From positions 186,001-250,000 of the forward strand of contig NZ_MJAP01000034.1 in NCBI RefSeq assembly GCF_001884735.1: DNA of 64,000 nt. The letters are read 5' to 3'. A model generated the notes under the pieces. The model saw only the letters and a program-made list of their open reading frames with translations, was not told the DNA's origin and did no database searches. The stretch is from Natronohydrobacter thiooxidans (GTDB taxonomy: Bacteria; Pseudomonadota; Alphaproteobacteria; Rhodobacterales; Rhodobacteraceae). How positions within the stretch are numbered: the stretch's first letter is position 1; every line of letters starts with the position of its first letter. Made by a program: the position numbers and the translations under genes. Below are positions 36,330-45,859 of the stretch, piece by piece.

Positions 36330-37367
36330 TTACAGGTAGCGGCGCGCGTGGCGCTGGCCGAGGCTGGTGAGGATTTCATAGCCGATGGTGCCGATCACAT
36401 CGGCCAGCGCATCGACGCCTTGATGCGGGCCGAGCAGGTCCAGCCATTCGGGCGGCTCCGGCGCGTTGCTCACGTCGATCGTCAGCAGATCCATCGAAAC
36501 GCGGCCGACAAGCGGGCAGGGGGTGTCGCCCGCCCAGAGCGTGGCCTTGCCCGAGAGCGCGCGGCTGATCCCGTCGGCATAGCCTGCGGCGATGGTCGCC
36601 AGACGCATGTCGCGGGGGGCAGTGTAGGTGTTGCCATAGCCCACGGTTTCGCCCGCCATCACATCGCGGATCTGGATCACGGGGATTGACAGGCGCACGA
36701 CTGGCTGCGCGTCCATGAAAGGGGCCGCGCCATAAAGCCCGATGCCGGGGCGGGTGATCTCGAAATGATACTCTGGCCCCAGAAGCACGCCGCCGGTGGC
36801 TGCAAGCGAGCGCGGCACGCCGATCCCGTCGGTCATGCGGCGGAAGGCGGCCAGTTGCTGCGCGTTCATCGGGTGGTCGGGCTCATCGGCGCAGGCCAGA
36901 TGCGACATCACAAGCTGCGCGCCCTGTGCCAGCGCGATTTCGGCCACGGCCTCCCATTCGGGGGCCTCCATGCCCAGCCGGTTCATGCCACTGTCAAGCT
37001 GGATGCCGAAAGGATGGCCGGGCAATGTCTCCAGATGCCGCGCAAGCTGTTCGGCAGAGTTCAGCATCGGGATCAGTCCGGCCTCGGCAATCAGGCGGCT
37101 GTCGCCATCCATATGGCCGGAATAGACATGGATCGGCAGGTCGGGGCCAAGGGCCGCGCGCACGGCGATGCCTTCTTCCGCGACGGCGACGAAGAAGCGT
37201 CGCGCACCGGCATGGGCCAGCGCATGGGCCACATGACCCGCCCCCAGCCCGTAGCCATTGGCCTTGACCGTGGCGGCGGTCTGCACGCCGGGGCCTGATT
37301 TCGCGTCAAGTGCGCGCCAGTTGGATTGAAGCGCGGAGAGGTCGATGGAAAGCTGTGCCTGTGCCAT
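36330..37367 (-). CDS. alr: Alanine racemase
   Basis: 345 residues, at the short end for the family. The PLP lysine is in [12 protein letters not shown] near residue 37 and the catalytic tyrosine in [14 protein letters not shown]. It makes D-alanine for peptidoglycan. Its 3' end is 3 bases from the convergent GntR gene; the window also holds murA and dacA but not adjacent. Confidence 0.93.
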   Translation of the reverse strand: MAQAQLSIDLSALQSNWRALDAKSGPGVQTAATVKANGYGLGAGHVAHALAHAGARRFFVAVAEEGIAVRAALGPDLPIHVYSGHMDGDSRLIAEAGLIPMLNSAEQLARHLETLPGHPFGIQLDSGMNRLGMEAPEWEAVAEIALAQGAQLVMSHLACADEPDHPMNAQQLAAFRRMTDGIGVPRSLAATGGVLLGPEYHFEITRPGIGLYGAAPFMDAQPVVRLSIPVIQIRDVMAGETVGYGNTYTAPRDMRLATIAAGYADGISRALSGKATLWAGDTPCPLVGRVSMDLLTIDVSNAPEPPEWLDLLGPHQGVDALADVIGTIGYEILTSLGQRHARRYL

Positions 37368-37420
37368 GCGCGATCAAGTGCTTGAAGCCTTGGCCGTCGT
37401 CAAGCGGGAAATCCGCGCGC

Positions 37421-37442
37421 GCGCCACCCGCGCGGGTGGCGC
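37421..37442. terminator. 22-base perfect palindrome at the end of the aap operon
   Basis: GCGCCACCCGC and its exact complement, centre GC. In the minus direction it follows the aapP stop codon; no clear T-run follows, so it may be a Rho-dependent or RNA-stability element. Confidence 0.5.
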
Positions 37443-37459
37443 AGCCGCATCCTGGCGCA

Positions 37460-38263
37460 TCAATGCCCGAGAATCTGGCTCAGGAACAGTTTGGTGCGCT
37501 CGGATTGCGGGTTGTTGAAGAAGGCGTGCGGCTCGTTCTGCTCGACGATCTGGCCCTGATCCATGAAGATCACGCGGTTCGCCACGGCCTGCGCGAAGCC
37601 CATTTCATGGGTGACGCAGAGCATGGTCATGCCCTCTTCGGCAAGCGAGATCATCGTGTCGAGCACTTCCTTGATCATCTCGGGGTCCAGCGCCGAGGTG
37701 GGTTCGTCAAAGAGCATGATGCGCGGGCGCATGCAGAGCGAGCGGGCGATGGCGACGCGCTGCTGCTGGCCCCCGGATAACTGGCCCGGATATTTATGCG
37801 CCTGTTCGGGGATCTTGACCTTCTCCAGGAAATGCATCGCGGTCGCTTCGGCTTCGCGTTTCGGGATCTTGCGCACCCAGATCGGGGCCAGTGTGCAGTT
37901 TTCCAGAATCGTCAGATGCGGGAAGAGGTTGAAATGCTGGAACACCATTCCGACCTCGGAGCGTACCTTGTCGATATTCTTCAGGTCGCTCGTCAATTCG
38001 GTGCCATCGACGATGATCTGCCCCGCCTGATGCTCTTCCAGCCGGTTGATGCAGCGGATCAGGGTTGATTTGCCCGAGCCGGAGGGGCCGCAGATCACGA
38101 TGCGTTCGCCCCGGTTGACGGTCATGTTCACGTCGCGCAGCACATGGAAGCTGCCATACCATTTGTTCATGCCGGTGATCTGGATCGCAACCTCGTCGGT
38201 CACTTTCATCTGGCTGGTGTCGATCTTGCGATCAACCGGGAGTTCGATAACAGGTTCGGTCAT
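37460..38263 (-). CDS. aapP: General amino-acid ABC transporter, ATP-binding subunit
   Basis: 267 residues. Walker [10 protein letters not shown], signature [15 protein letters not shown], Walker [16 protein letters not shown]-loop VTHEMGFA. An N-terminal extension of ~25 residues precedes the nucleotide-binding domain, as in AapP/BztD. It drives uptake of glutamate, glutamine and related amino acids. Last gene of the operon. Confidence 0.92.
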   Translation of the reverse strand: MTEPVIELPVDRKIDTSQMKVTDEVAIQITGMNKWYGSFHVLRDVNMTVNRGERIVICGPSGSGKSTLIRCINRLEEHQAGQIIVDGTELTSDLKNIDKVRSEVGMVFQHFNLFPHLTILENCTLAPIWVRKIPKREAEATAMHFLEKVKIPEQAHKYPGQLSGGQQQRVAIARSLCMRPRIMLFDEPTSALDPEMIKEVLDTMISLAEEGMTMLCVTHEMGFAQAVANRVIFMDQGQIVEQNEPHAFFNNPQSERTKLFLSQILGH

Positions 38264-38282
38264 GGTCCTGTCCCTTCCTGAG

Positions 38283-39581
38283 TTAGCGATGGTCGGTTTT
38301 CAGCTTGCGCTCTAGATACATCGAGTAGCGCGACATGCCGAAACAGAAGATGAAGAAGAGCGCACCGATGAAGATGAACAATTCCCAGTAAATGCCGTTC
38401 CAGTTGGTATCGGCGCGGATGGCATTGGCCAAAGCGAGCGGTTCCAGAATGGCGATGAAAACCAGCAGCGTCGTGTCCTTGAACATGCCGATGAAGGTGT
38501 TGACGATGCCGGGGATCGAGATTTTCAGCGCCTGCGGCATGATGATCAGGCGCTGCGCCTTCCAGTAGTCCAGCCCCAGCGCATCGGCGGCTTCATACTG
38601 GCCCTTGGGGAGCGCTGCGAGCCCGCCCCGGATCACTTCGGCCATATAGGCCGAGGCGAAGAAGGTCAGCATGATGATCACGCGCAGGATCAGATCAAAA
38701 CTGGTGCCCGGCGGCAGGAAGAAGTTCAGCAGGAGCGAGGCGAAGAGCAGGAGCGTGATCAGCGGCACGCCACGGATAAACTCGATGAAGACGACGCAGA
38801 CGGTCTTGATGAACACCATATCCGACTGCCGCCCCAGCGCCAGCAGGATGCCCAAGGGCAGCGAGAGCGAGATCGCCGAGACGCCCACGATCATCGAGAT
38901 CAGGAACCCGCCGATCCGGTCGGAACGGACGAAATCCAGCCCCAGCGGCATGATGGAATAGAGCGCCGAATCGAGCGGCCCTGCGGCGAAGACCCACCAC
39001 AGCACCGGTGCGAGAATGGCGGCGAAGATTGCGGCCAGATTGTTGAGTTTGCGCATGAGGAGATAGGCCAGCGCGCCGACCCCGAAGCCCATCAGCGCCG
39101 TAACCGGGAACCAGAGCGAGCCGCCCCAGATCAGGTGATAGCCGATAAATGGGTAGAGGGCGGAGAAGGCCAGCATCCGGCGCGGCAATCCGGTGAAGAG
39201 CACCGGGGCCAGCGCCACGAACAGAAGCAGCAGCGCCAGTACCGGACGCCAGTAGAGGGCAGGCGGGTAGAAGCCGAAGAGAAGCTGATGCCAGCGATCC
39301 ACGATCACGGCGAAACAGGCCCCCGAGGTGCCGTCCAGGATAGCACGACATTCCGAAAGCGACCCGGCACGCCAGACCGAATTCAGCAGCCAGGGGCTGA
39401 TCCCGCTGACCAGCCAGAAGATGACCAGCAGCGAGATCAACGTCAGGCCGGTATTGATCCAGCCGGAGAACAGGTTCTCATGAACCCATTTCACGGCACC
39501 GGTCTGACTGCGCGGCGGGTCTTGTGGCGCAAGCATGGTCTCGCGCACATAGCTGACAGTCTGGGCGTGGGTATCGCTCAT
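38283..39581 (-). CDS. aapM: General amino-acid ABC transporter permease (AapM/BztC)
   Basis: 432 residues, far longer than simple His/Glu-type permeases because of a first half with extra membrane helices and periplasmic loop, as in AapM. The transporter EAA-like loop ([28 protein letters not shown]) is near residue 315-340. It forms the channel with AapQ. It starts one base after the aapQ stop codon. Confidence 0.9.
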   Translation of the reverse strand: MSDTHAQTVSYVRETMLAPQDPPRSQTGAVKWVHENLFSGWINTGLTLISLLVIFWLVSGISPWLLNSVWRAGSLSECRAILDGTSGACFAVIVDRWHQLLFGFYPPALYWRPVLALLLLFVALAPVLFTGLPRRMLAFSALYPFIGYHLIWGGSLWFPVTALMGFGVGALAYLLMRKLNNLAAIFAAILAPVLWWVFAAGPLDSALYSIMPLGLDFVRSDRIGGFLISMIVGVSAISLSLPLGILLALGRQSDMVFIKTVCVVFIEFIRGVPLITLLLFASLLLNFFLPPGTSFDLILRVIIMLTFFASAYMAEVIRGGLAALPKGQYEAADALGLDYWKAQRLIIMPQALKISIPGIVNTFIGMFKDTTLLVFIAILEPLALANAIRADTNWNGIYWELFIFIGALFFIFCFGMSRYSMYLERKLKTDHR

Positions 39582-39582
39582 C

Positions 39583-40854
39583 CTACCGCTCCTTCAGCTT
39601 GATGCGGGAATTATAGACATTCATCAGCGCCGAGATGGTCAGGCTGATCGCGAGATAGGTCAGCATCAGAAGGAACATGCCCTCCAGCTCGCGCCCCGTC
39701 TGGTTGATGGTGATCCCGCCCAGCGTCGAGCGCAGATCCATATAGCCCACCGCAAGCCCGAGCGAGGTGTTCTTGGTCAGGTTCAGATATTGCGAGATCA
39801 GGGGCGGGATGATCACCCGCAGCGCCTGCGGCAGGATCACCAGCCGCATCGTCTTGCCCGGTTGCAGGCCAAGGGCGAAGGCGGCCTCGGTCTGGCCTTT
39901 GGTAATCGCGAGAATCCCGCCGCGCACGATCTCGGCAATGAAAGCGCCGGTATAGAAGCTCAGGCCCAGCCACATCGCAAGGAAGGAGTTGCGCAGATGC
40001 GTGCCGCCCGCGAAATTGAAGCCGCGCAATTCGGGATAGTCCAGATACACCCCGAGCGAGAGTTTCACCACAGCCAGCGGGACAAGAAAGATCAGGATCG
40101 ACTTCCACCAGGTCTTGGGCCGGATGCCCGTTGCGTTCTGGGTGCGGGTCGCGTGCGCAATCAGGGCGCGATTGGCAAAGACACTGCCGATGAGGATCGC
40201 GAAGATCAGCAGCCAGTTCAGCGACGGGGCGACCGGCCCCAGTTGCAGTGCGCCCAGATCGGTGGTGAACAGGATCGACGGGATATAGACGCCGCGATTG
40301 GTGATCGCGATGGCGTCGAAAATCATGCTTGAAGCCGGATCATCCCCCCGGAAGGCAGACGGCGCCGGCATGCTTTCGGCCATGACCGCGCCGAAGATCA
40401 GGATCCAGATCAGGGTCGGGATATTGCGGAAGATCTCGACATAGACTGTGATCAGGCGCGAGACGATCCAGTTGCTGGACAGGCGCAGCACGCCCGCAAG
40501 TACCCCCAGAACCGTCGCGAAGATACAGCCAAGGATCGCCAGAATGACCGTGTTCAGGAACCCCACCAGCGCCGCGCGACCGTGGGACATGGTGCTGTCA
40601 TAGGCGATCGGGCGCTGGTTGATGTCATAGCCCGCCGATTGCCACAGGAAATTGAAGCTGAAACTGCGGCCCAGAAGGCGCATGTTGCTGATCACATTGT
40701 CGATCAGCCAGGCCGCCCCCAGCATCAGCAGGAAGAGCGCGAAAATCTGGATGGTGATGGAGCGGTAGCGCTGATCATAGAGCAACATGCTCGGATGAAA
40801 GGCCGGTTTTCCGGGTGTGGCGGCCGTCAGGCGCGGATCTGTTGTGCTGGACAT
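39583..40854 (-). CDS. aapQ: General amino-acid ABC transporter permease (AapQ/BztB)
   Basis: 423 residues. About eight hydrophobic segments; the cytoplasmic EAA loop is TGAFIAEIVRGGILAITKGQ to EAAFALGLQPG near residue 310. The N-terminal half includes SAGYDINQRPIAYDS, typical of AapQ. A long hairpin separates it from aapJ upstream. Confidence 0.9.
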   Translation of the reverse strand: MSSTTDPRLTAATPGKPAFHPSMLLYDQRYRSITIQIFALFLLMLGAAWLIDNVISNMRLLGRSFSFNFLWQSAGYDINQRPIAYDSTMSHGRAALVGFLNTVILAILGCIFATVLGVLAGVLRLSSNWIVSRLITVYVEIFRNIPTLIWILIFGAVMAESMPAPSAFRGDDPASSMIFDAIAITNRGVYIPSILFTTDLGALQLGPVAPSLNWLLIFAILIGSVFANRALIAHATRTQNATGIRPKTWWKSILIFLVPLAVVKLSLGVYLDYPELRGFNFAGGTHLRNSFLAMWLGLSFYTGAFIAEIVRGGILAITKGQTEAAFALGLQPGKTMRLVILPQALRVIIPPLISQYLNLTKNTSLGLAVGYMDLRSTLGGITINQTGRELEGMFLLMLTYLAISLTISALMNVYNSRIKLKER

Positions 40855-40924
40855 GTAAGACCCCGTTCACCGGCTCGGACAGCTTCCGGGCCAGAGGCTT
40901 CAATGCGACTGTGGGAAAAGTGAA

Positions 40925-40955
40925 GGATGCGCATCCGACGGGCGGATGCGCATCC
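40925..40955. terminator. 12-bp stem-loop between aapJ and aapQ
   Basis: GGATGCGCATCC occurs twice (40925-40936 and 40944-40955), separated by GACGGGC; each copy is itself a palindrome, so the pair forms a perfect 12-bp stem with a 7-base loop. On the minus-strand transcript it lies just after the aapJ stop and probably gives more binding protein than permease. Confidence 0.8.
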
Positions 40956-40964
40956 AGGCTTCCC

Positions 40965-41984
40965 TTAGCGGAAGGGCGGTGCGTAGAGCAGGCCACCCTG
41001 CGTCCACTGAGCGTTCAGACCGCGGGCAAGGCCGATCGGGGTCTGGTCGCCGATGGTATTGGCGAAAAGCTCGCCATAGTTGCCGACAGCGGCGATGGCG
41101 CGTGCGGCCCAGTCATTGTCGAGGCCCAGCATGTCGCCGAAACCGCCGGTGGTGCCGAGCAGGCGCCCGACTTCGGGGTTGTTGGAGCCGGTTTTCATTT
41201 CTTCGACATTGGCCGAGGTGACGCCAAGCTCTTCAGCGGCGATCAGTGCAAAGAGTGTCCATTGCACGATATCAGCCCAGTTGTCATCGCCCTGCCGCAC
41301 GACGGGACCAAGCGGTTCCTTGGACACGACTTCGGGCAGGATCACATGATCGCCCGGTTCGGCAAAGGCGGCGCGGCTGGAGGCCAGCGCTGAAACATCG
41401 TCCGTGTAAACATCGCAGGCACCGGCCAGATACTGCTGCTGGGCTTCGGCCGCAGTATCAACGGGCACCGGCTCGTAGTCCATGCCGTTGATGCGGAAAT
41501 AGTCGGCCAGATTCAGTTCGGTCGTGGTGCCGGTCTGGATACAGACGGTTGCGCCGTCAAGTTCGAGGGCCGAGCTGACGCCGAGTTCACGGTTCACCAT
41601 GAAACCCTGACCATCATAATAGTTGGTGCCGACGAAGGTCAGGCTGAGGTCGACATCGCGCGTGAAGGTCCAGGTGGTGTTGCGTGCCAGCACATCCACT
41701 TCGCTGGAGGCCAGTGCCGAGAAGCGGGTCTGGCTGGTCAGCGGCACGAAGGTCACGGCCATCGGGTCGCCCAGCACCGCAGCGGCCAGCGCGCGGCAGA
41801 AGCCCACGTCGAAACCCTGCCAGACGCCATTCGCGTCCGGTGCGCCGAAGCCGACCTGACCTGTGTTCGATCCACAGACCAGTTCGCCACGGTTCTTCAC
41901 TTGCTCAAGTGTGGATTGCGCCTGGGCCAGTCCGGCCACAAGTGCTGACGCGGCGAAAGCGCCGACAAAAACGGATTTTCTCAT
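40965..41984 (-). CDS. aapJ: General amino-acid-binding periplasmic protein (AapJ/BztA)
   Basis: 339 residues. Signal peptide MRKSVFVGAFAASALVAGLA ending QAQ. The mature protein starts STLEQVKNRGELVCGSNTG and contains GFDVGFCRALAAAVLGDP and YYDGQGFMVNRELG, characteristic of the PAAT/general amino-acid-binding family. It delivers acidic and neutral amino acids to AapQMP. First gene of the operon; GAGAGG precedes the ATG. Confidence 0.94.
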   Translation of the reverse strand: MRKSVFVGAFAASALVAGLAQAQSTLEQVKNRGELVCGSNTGQVGFGAPDANGVWQGFDVGFCRALAAAVLGDPMAVTFVPLTSQTRFSALASSEVDVLARNTTWTFTRDVDLSLTFVGTNYYDGQGFMVNRELGVSSALELDGATVCIQTGTTTELNLADYFRINGMDYEPVPVDTAAEAQQQYLAGACDVYTDDVSALASSRAAFAEPGDHVILPEVVSKEPLGPVVRQGDDNWADIVQWTLFALIAAEELGVTSANVEEMKTGSNNPEVGRLLGTTGGFGDMLGLDNDWAARAIAAVGNYGELFANTIGDQTPIGLARGLNAQWTQGGLLYAPPFR

Positions 41985-42317
41985 TTCAACCTCTCTGTTG
42001 TCGCCGCCTTCGCGGCGGTCTGTCCCGTTGCTCGGGGATGTGCTCTTGCGGCGGTCGCGCGCAAGGCATGCTTGACAGTGAGCCTATTTCCGCCGACCGG
42101 TCAAGCGGGGATTCGGCGCGCGCGGATGAAACCGCCCAAAAAACCGTCACTGGCCGCATTTTCGGGCGTATCGTCTGTCGTGTCGGGGATTGTGGTGAAA
42201 ACGCCCGCTGCCCTCGCCGGGCAGTGGCGATTTCCGGTGCCGCAGCCTTTGCATCGTCGCTGCGACCGGGCGCAGGCAATCATGGGGTGGCGGGCTGTGG
42301 GCCGAAGGGGCAGGGGT
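41985..42317. other. Regulatory gap upstream of aapJ
   Basis: 333 bases between the aapJ start and the NrsF-like gene's 3' end. It holds a hairpin CCGCC/GGCGG close before the aapJ ribosome site and TTGACC on the minus strand near 42099-42104, without a clear -10 at the right distance. No gene supported. Confidence 0.4.
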
Positions 42318-42950
42318 TTACCACCTGAGATGCCGCGGTCCGAGCCATGCGCCGAGAAGCACCACGCCTGCGATGGCAGTCCCATAGGCGGGCAGGACGA
42401 AGAGCATCATGTCCTTGTCGCAATAGAGCGAATAGATGGCCGCCGCGCCACTGCCCGCCACCAGCCCTGCGGTCGCCCCGGACAGGCCCGGATGGAGTGA
42501 TGCCCCTGAGGACAGCGCCCGGAGCATCGCAACCAGCAATGGCAGCGCCAATGCCGGGATCGACAACAGGCAGATCACGAGGCTGCGCGTCGAGAGCGAT
42601 TCGACCAGTCCGGCCTGCCCCTCGCGCGCAAGCGCGATCATGAAAGCCGCGAGGGGCAGCGCGAGCATGGCGCCCAGCGCCGCGCCATGGCCGGTGACGC
42701 GCTGTCCGGGATGCGCCAGCGCAAGCGCGAAAGCCATCGACAACACTAGAAGAAGCAAGGGCACAAGGGTTTTCAGCATCGTGAGCGATCCCAGTGCCGC
42801 CCCGATATCCGGCCGCGGCCCCCAGAAGAGGGCGAAAGCGGTCAGGGATATGGCGGTTGCCACCAGCATGGCGCGGCGCATGCGCCAGCCCACGGGCTGG
42901 CGCGGCAGCGTATCGGCTGCGAGGGCGGAGATCAGTTCCTCGGTTCTCAT
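42318..42950 (-). CDS. NrsF/DUF1109-family membrane anti-sigma factor
   Basis: 210 residues. A short cytosolic N-terminus (MRTEELISALAADTLPRQPVG) is followed by six hydrophobic segments, and the pattern LYCDKDMMLFVLPAYG near the C-terminus. It matches DUF1109/NrsF, which holds an ECF sigma at the membrane and responds to metal or redox stress in Caulobacter. The start overlaps the stop of the sigma gene (ATGA), the usual arrangement. Confidence 0.87.
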   Translation of the reverse strand: MRTEELISALAADTLPRQPVGWRMRRAMLVATAISLTAFALFWGPRPDIGAALGSLTMLKTLVPLLLLVLSMAFALALAHPGQRVTGHGAALGAMLALPLAAFMIALAREGQAGLVESLSTRSLVICLLSIPALALPLLVAMLRALSSGASLHPGLSGATAGLVAGSGAAAIYSLYCDKDMMLFVLPAYGTAIAGVVLLGAWLGPRHLRW

Positions 42951-43516
42951 TCGATCATCCTTTCGCGCAGCCGGGCGATGGATTTCAGCGCCCGGTGCAG
43001 GGCGGTTCGGACGGCACCTTCGGACATGTCCAGCCGCGCGGCGGTTTCCGCCGTGGTTTCGCCCTTCAGGCCGAAGGCGCGCACGATCTCTGCCGCGCGC
43101 GGGTCGAGTTTTCCGAGCACCTTTTCCATATCACGCCCGTCGGTCGGATCTGGGCCGGTCTGCGCCGCCAGCGCCTCGGTGAAATCGTCTATCGAGAGTT
43201 CGACACGCCTGCCGCGCGCCCGGAAGACATCCACGACCTTGTGGCGGGCGATGGCATAGAGCCAGGGGCGCAGCGGCGCATCCTCGCGCCAGGTATGCCG
43301 CTTGCTGTGGATCGCGAGCAGCACGTCCTGCAGCACATCTTCGCAGCCTGCGGGGCCCAATGCCGCCCCGCGGGCCTGCACCACCCGGCGCAAGAGGGGC
43401 GTGATGGCAGTGAGCAAACGATGATAGGCCGCCGCATCCCCGCGATTGGCCGCGCGCATCAGTTCCTCCAGGGTATCGAGATCGTCCAATCCGGTCGATT
43501 CCTCTGTTCGGGCCAT
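42947..43516 (-). CDS. ECF RNA polymerase sigma factor (SigF-like, paired with NrsF)
   Basis: 189 residues. Region 2 near GCEDVLQDVLLAIHSKRHTW and RPWLYAIARHKVVDVFRARG, region 4 near TAAETAARLDMSEGAVRTALHRALKSI with a helix-turn-helix. Coupled to an NrsF/DUF1109 gene, so membrane-sensed stress probably releases it. Upstream is an inverted pair GTTAC (43528) / GTAAC (43556) that may form part of its control. Confidence 0.92.
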   Translation of the reverse strand: MARTEESTGLDDLDTLEELMRAANRGDAAAYHRLLTAITPLLRRVVQARGAALGPAGCEDVLQDVLLAIHSKRHTWREDAPLRPWLYAIARHKVVDVFRARGRRVELSIDDFTEALAAQTGPDPTDGRDMEKVLGKLDPRAAEIVRAFGLKGETTAETAARLDMSEGAVRTALHRALKSIARLRERMIE

Positions 43517-43782
43517 CGCTGCGGATCGTTACAGAACAAAGCGCAGGGTTTTTCCGTAACCTGTATCCGGGCGCCCTTGGATCACGTCAGTGTGATCCTG
43601 CGCGCCGATTGGAGCTTGTCGTGCTGCGTCTTGTTGCCGTTGCGCGACTACGGCGGAAGGGGGGCGTCGCGCCAATTCGCCCTGCTACGGTTTTGCAGCC
43701 GTCGCGCGTTCGGGGGGCCGACAGCGGTAATGTCACCATCGCCCTGCGCGCAGGGGTTTTCTTTATCATCAACGCGTTGGAA
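43517..43782. other. Intergenic region with several inverted repeats
   Basis: Between the ECF sigma gene and tRNA-Thr. It contains GGATCAC/GTGATCC (43579-43598) and the palindrome CCCTGCGCGCAGGG (43742-43755) followed on the plus strand by TTTT-C-TTT, like an intrinsic terminator. No gene is supported. Confidence 0.45.
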
Positions 43783-43857
43783 TGGTGCTGCGAGAGAGGA
43801 TTGAACTCTCGACCTCTCCCTTACCAAGGGAGTGCTCTGCCACTGAGCTACCGCAGC
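43783..43857 (-). tRNA. tRNA-Thr (anticodon GGT), CCA encoded
   Basis: The minus-strand sequence folds as a complete cloverleaf: acceptor GCTGCGG/TCGCAGC with a G-T pair, D-arm GCTC...GAGC, anticodon arm CTCCC-TTGGTAA-GGGAG, T-arm GAGAG-TTCAATC-CTCTC, then A and CCA. The anticodon GGT reads Thr codons ACC/ACU. It lies alone between the ECF gene and the small gene before murA. Confidence 0.97.
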
Positions 43858-43869
43858 CTGATGCGCGGC

Positions 43870-43898
43870 TAGGTAGTCGGAAATTCCGGGCGGCGCAA
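43870..43898 (-). promoter_or_regulatory. Candidate promoter of tRNA-Thr
   Basis: Minus-strand TTGCGC (43893-43898), 17-base spacer, TACCTA (43870-43875), placing the start about 6 bases before the tRNA. The -10 is weak. Confidence 0.4.
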
Positions 43899-43940
43899 CC
43901 CTTATCTGGACGGTTTTTCAAACTTGGGCTAGGAGGAGGC

Positions 43941-44102
43941 ATGCGCGAGACGAGATCAGAGAAAACAGGCCAGCAGAAAGCTGCGGATGCGGCGCGCGCC
44001 GCGCGGTTGAAAGCGGCGCTGAAAGCGAATATCGCCAAGCGCAAGGCACAGGCGCGCGCGCGCCAAGGCGGGCAGGAGCGCCCGGATAACGATAAAGCAT
44101 AG
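43941..44102 (+). CDS. 53-residue basic protein upstream of murA
   Basis: 53 residues from ATG 43941, with a very strong ribosome site AGGAGGAG (43931-43938). The sequence is a charged helix: SEKTGQQKAADAARAARLKA then LKANIAKRKAQARARQ, followed by a short acidic/polar end. An equivalent small gene precedes murA in other members of this family, by my recollection; the function is unknown. Probably co-transcribed with murA, 12 bases downstream. Confidence 0.75.
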   Translation: MRETRSEKTGQQKAADAARAARLKAALKANIAKRKAQARARQGGQERPDNDKA

Positions 44103-44114
44103 AGGGTAGAGCGG

Positions 44115-45383
44115 ATGGATTCGATTGTAGTGAGCGGGAATGGCCCTCTGAACGGGCAAATCCCGATTGCGGGCGCCAAGAATGCCTGTCTGACGCTGAT
44201 GCCCGCAACGCTGCTGACCGATCAGCCGCTGACCCTGACCAATGCGCCCCGCCTGTCGGATATCCGCACCATGTCGGCGCTGCTCGGCTCGCTTGGCGCC
44301 GAAGTCGCCAGTCTGCAGCAGGGGCAGGTTCTGGCATTGTCGAGCCATGACCTGACCTCGCATCGCGCGGATTACGAGATCGTGCGCAAGATGCGCGCCT
44401 CGATTCTGGTGCTGGGGCCGATGCTGGCGCGGGACGGGCATGCGGTTGTCTCGCTGCCCGGTGGTTGTGCGATTGGTGCGCGGCCTGTGGATCTGCATCT
44501 GCGCGCGCTGGAGGCGATGGGGGCAGAGCTGGATCTGCGCGATGGATATGTGCATGCGAAAGCGCCCGGCGGGCTGAAGGGTGCGCGATTCGAATTTCCC
44601 ATCGTCTCGGTCGGGGCCACGGAAAATGCGCTGATGGCGGCGACATTGGCCAAGGGCACGACCGTTCTGGTCAATGCCGCGCGCGAGCCTGAAATCGTCG
44701 ATCTTGCCCAATGCCTGCGGCGCATGGGCGCGCAGATCGAGGGCGAGGGCACATCGACCATCACCATTCAGGGGGTGGCCAGCCTTGGCGGGGCCACGCA
44801 TCCGGTGGTGACAGACCGGATCGAGCTGGGCACCTATATGCTGGCGCCTGCGATTGCGGGGGGCTCGGTCGAATGTCTGGGCGGCAGGCTCGATCTGGTG
44901 CAATCCTTTGCGGACAAGCTGAGCGAGGCGGGCGTCGAGGTCGAGGAAACCGCGCGCGGGCTGAAAGTCACGCGCAACAGCGACCGGCTGCGGGCGGTCA
45001 ATGTGGCGACCGAGCCCTTTCCCGGCTTTCCGACCGACCTGCAGGCGCAGTTCATGGCGGCGATGTGCACGGCGGACGGGGTTTCGGTGCTGGAAGAGCA
45101 TATTTTCGAGAACCGTTTCATGCATGCGCCGGAACTGATGCGGATGGGGGCGAAGATCGATGTACATGGCGGCACGGCCACTGTGACCGGCGTCGCGAAA
45201 CTGCGCGGGGCGCCGGTCATGGCGACGGATCTGCGCGCCTCGGTCTCGTTGATTCTGGCCGGACTGGCTGCCGAGGGCGAGACGGTGGTGAGCCGCGTCT
45301 ATCATCTGGACCGGGGTTACGAGCATGTGGTGCGCAAGCTTGGCGCCTGCGGGGCGAAGATCGAGCGGATCAAGGGATCATGA
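44115..45383 (+). CDS. murA: UDP-N-acetylglucosamine 1-carboxyvinyltransferase
   Basis: 422 residues. Start [21 protein letters not shown]; the active-site Cys is in [16 protein letters not shown] near residue 118, and AGAKNA and the C-terminal [14 protein letters not shown] are typical. It catalyses the first committed peptidoglycan step from UDP-GlcNAc and phosphoenolpyruvate, and is the fosfomycin target; Cys is present, so the enzyme should be sensitive. Its stop overlaps the next start (ATGA). Confidence 0.96.
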   Translation: MDSIVVSGNGPLNGQIPIAGAKNACLTLMPATLLTDQPLTLTNAPRLSDIRTMSALLGSLGAEVASLQQGQVLALSSHDLTSHRADYEIVRKMRASILVLGPMLARDGHAVVSLPGGCAIGARPVDLHLRALEAMGAELDLRDGYVHAKAPGGLKGARFEFPIVSVGATENALMAATLAKGTTVLVNAAREPEIVDLAQCLRRMGAQIEGEGTSTITIQGVASLGGATHPVVTDRIELGTYMLAPAIAGGSVECLGGRLDLVQSFADKLSEAGVEVEETARGLKVTRNSDRLRAVNVATEPFPGFPTDLQAQFMAAMCTADGVSVLEEHIFENRFMHAPELMRMGAKIDVHGGTATVTGVAKLRGAPVMATDLRASVSLILAGLAAEGETVVSRVYHLDRGYEHVVRKLGACGAKIERIKGS

Positions 45384-45859
45384 GCGACGCGCGATTCGAG
45401 GACGGGGCCGAACGCCCGCTGCGGCTGGCAGCACAGGATGGCGAGGATCTGAAAATCCTCTCCGCGCTGGTGCAGGATGCTGTCTTTCCGGTCACGGAAA
45501 TGGCCTGGGATGCGAAGCGCCGCCGTTTCGCGCTGCTGATCAACCGTTTCCGCTGGGAGGACCGCGCGCGGGCCGAGGCTGCGGGCGATTTCGAGCGCGT
45601 GCGCGCGGTGCTGCTGATCAATGACGTGCAGGCGGTGGCCTCGAACGGGATTGACCGCGATGACCGTGACCTGATCCTGTCGCTGCTGGCCATCGAGTTT
45701 CACGGCACAGAGGACGGGGCAGGGCATGTGCATCTGATCCTTGCGGGCGACGGGGAAATCCGGCTGGCGGTGGAATGTCTCGATGTGGTGCTTTCTGATG
45801 TGACGCAGCCTTACCGCGCGCCATCGCGCAAAGCGCCGAAACACCCCGAGGTGGAATGA
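45380..45859 (+). CDS. DUF2948-family protein
   Basis: 159 residues from ATG 45380. It matches a domain of unknown function found between murA and hisD in Rhodobacteraceae: [39 protein letters not shown] and [12 protein letters not shown], with a C-terminal EFHG...[15 protein letters not shown]. No catalytic motif is obvious. It is joined to murA and hisD by ATGA overlaps on both sides, so its amount should track theirs. Confidence 0.85.
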   Translation: MSDARFEDGAERPLRLAAQDGEDLKILSALVQDAVFPVTEMAWDAKRRRFALLINRFRWEDRARAEAAGDFERVRAVLLINDVQAVASNGIDRDDRDLILSLLAIEFHGTEDGAGHVHLILAGDGEIRLAVECLDVVLSDVTQPYRAPSRKAPKHPEVE

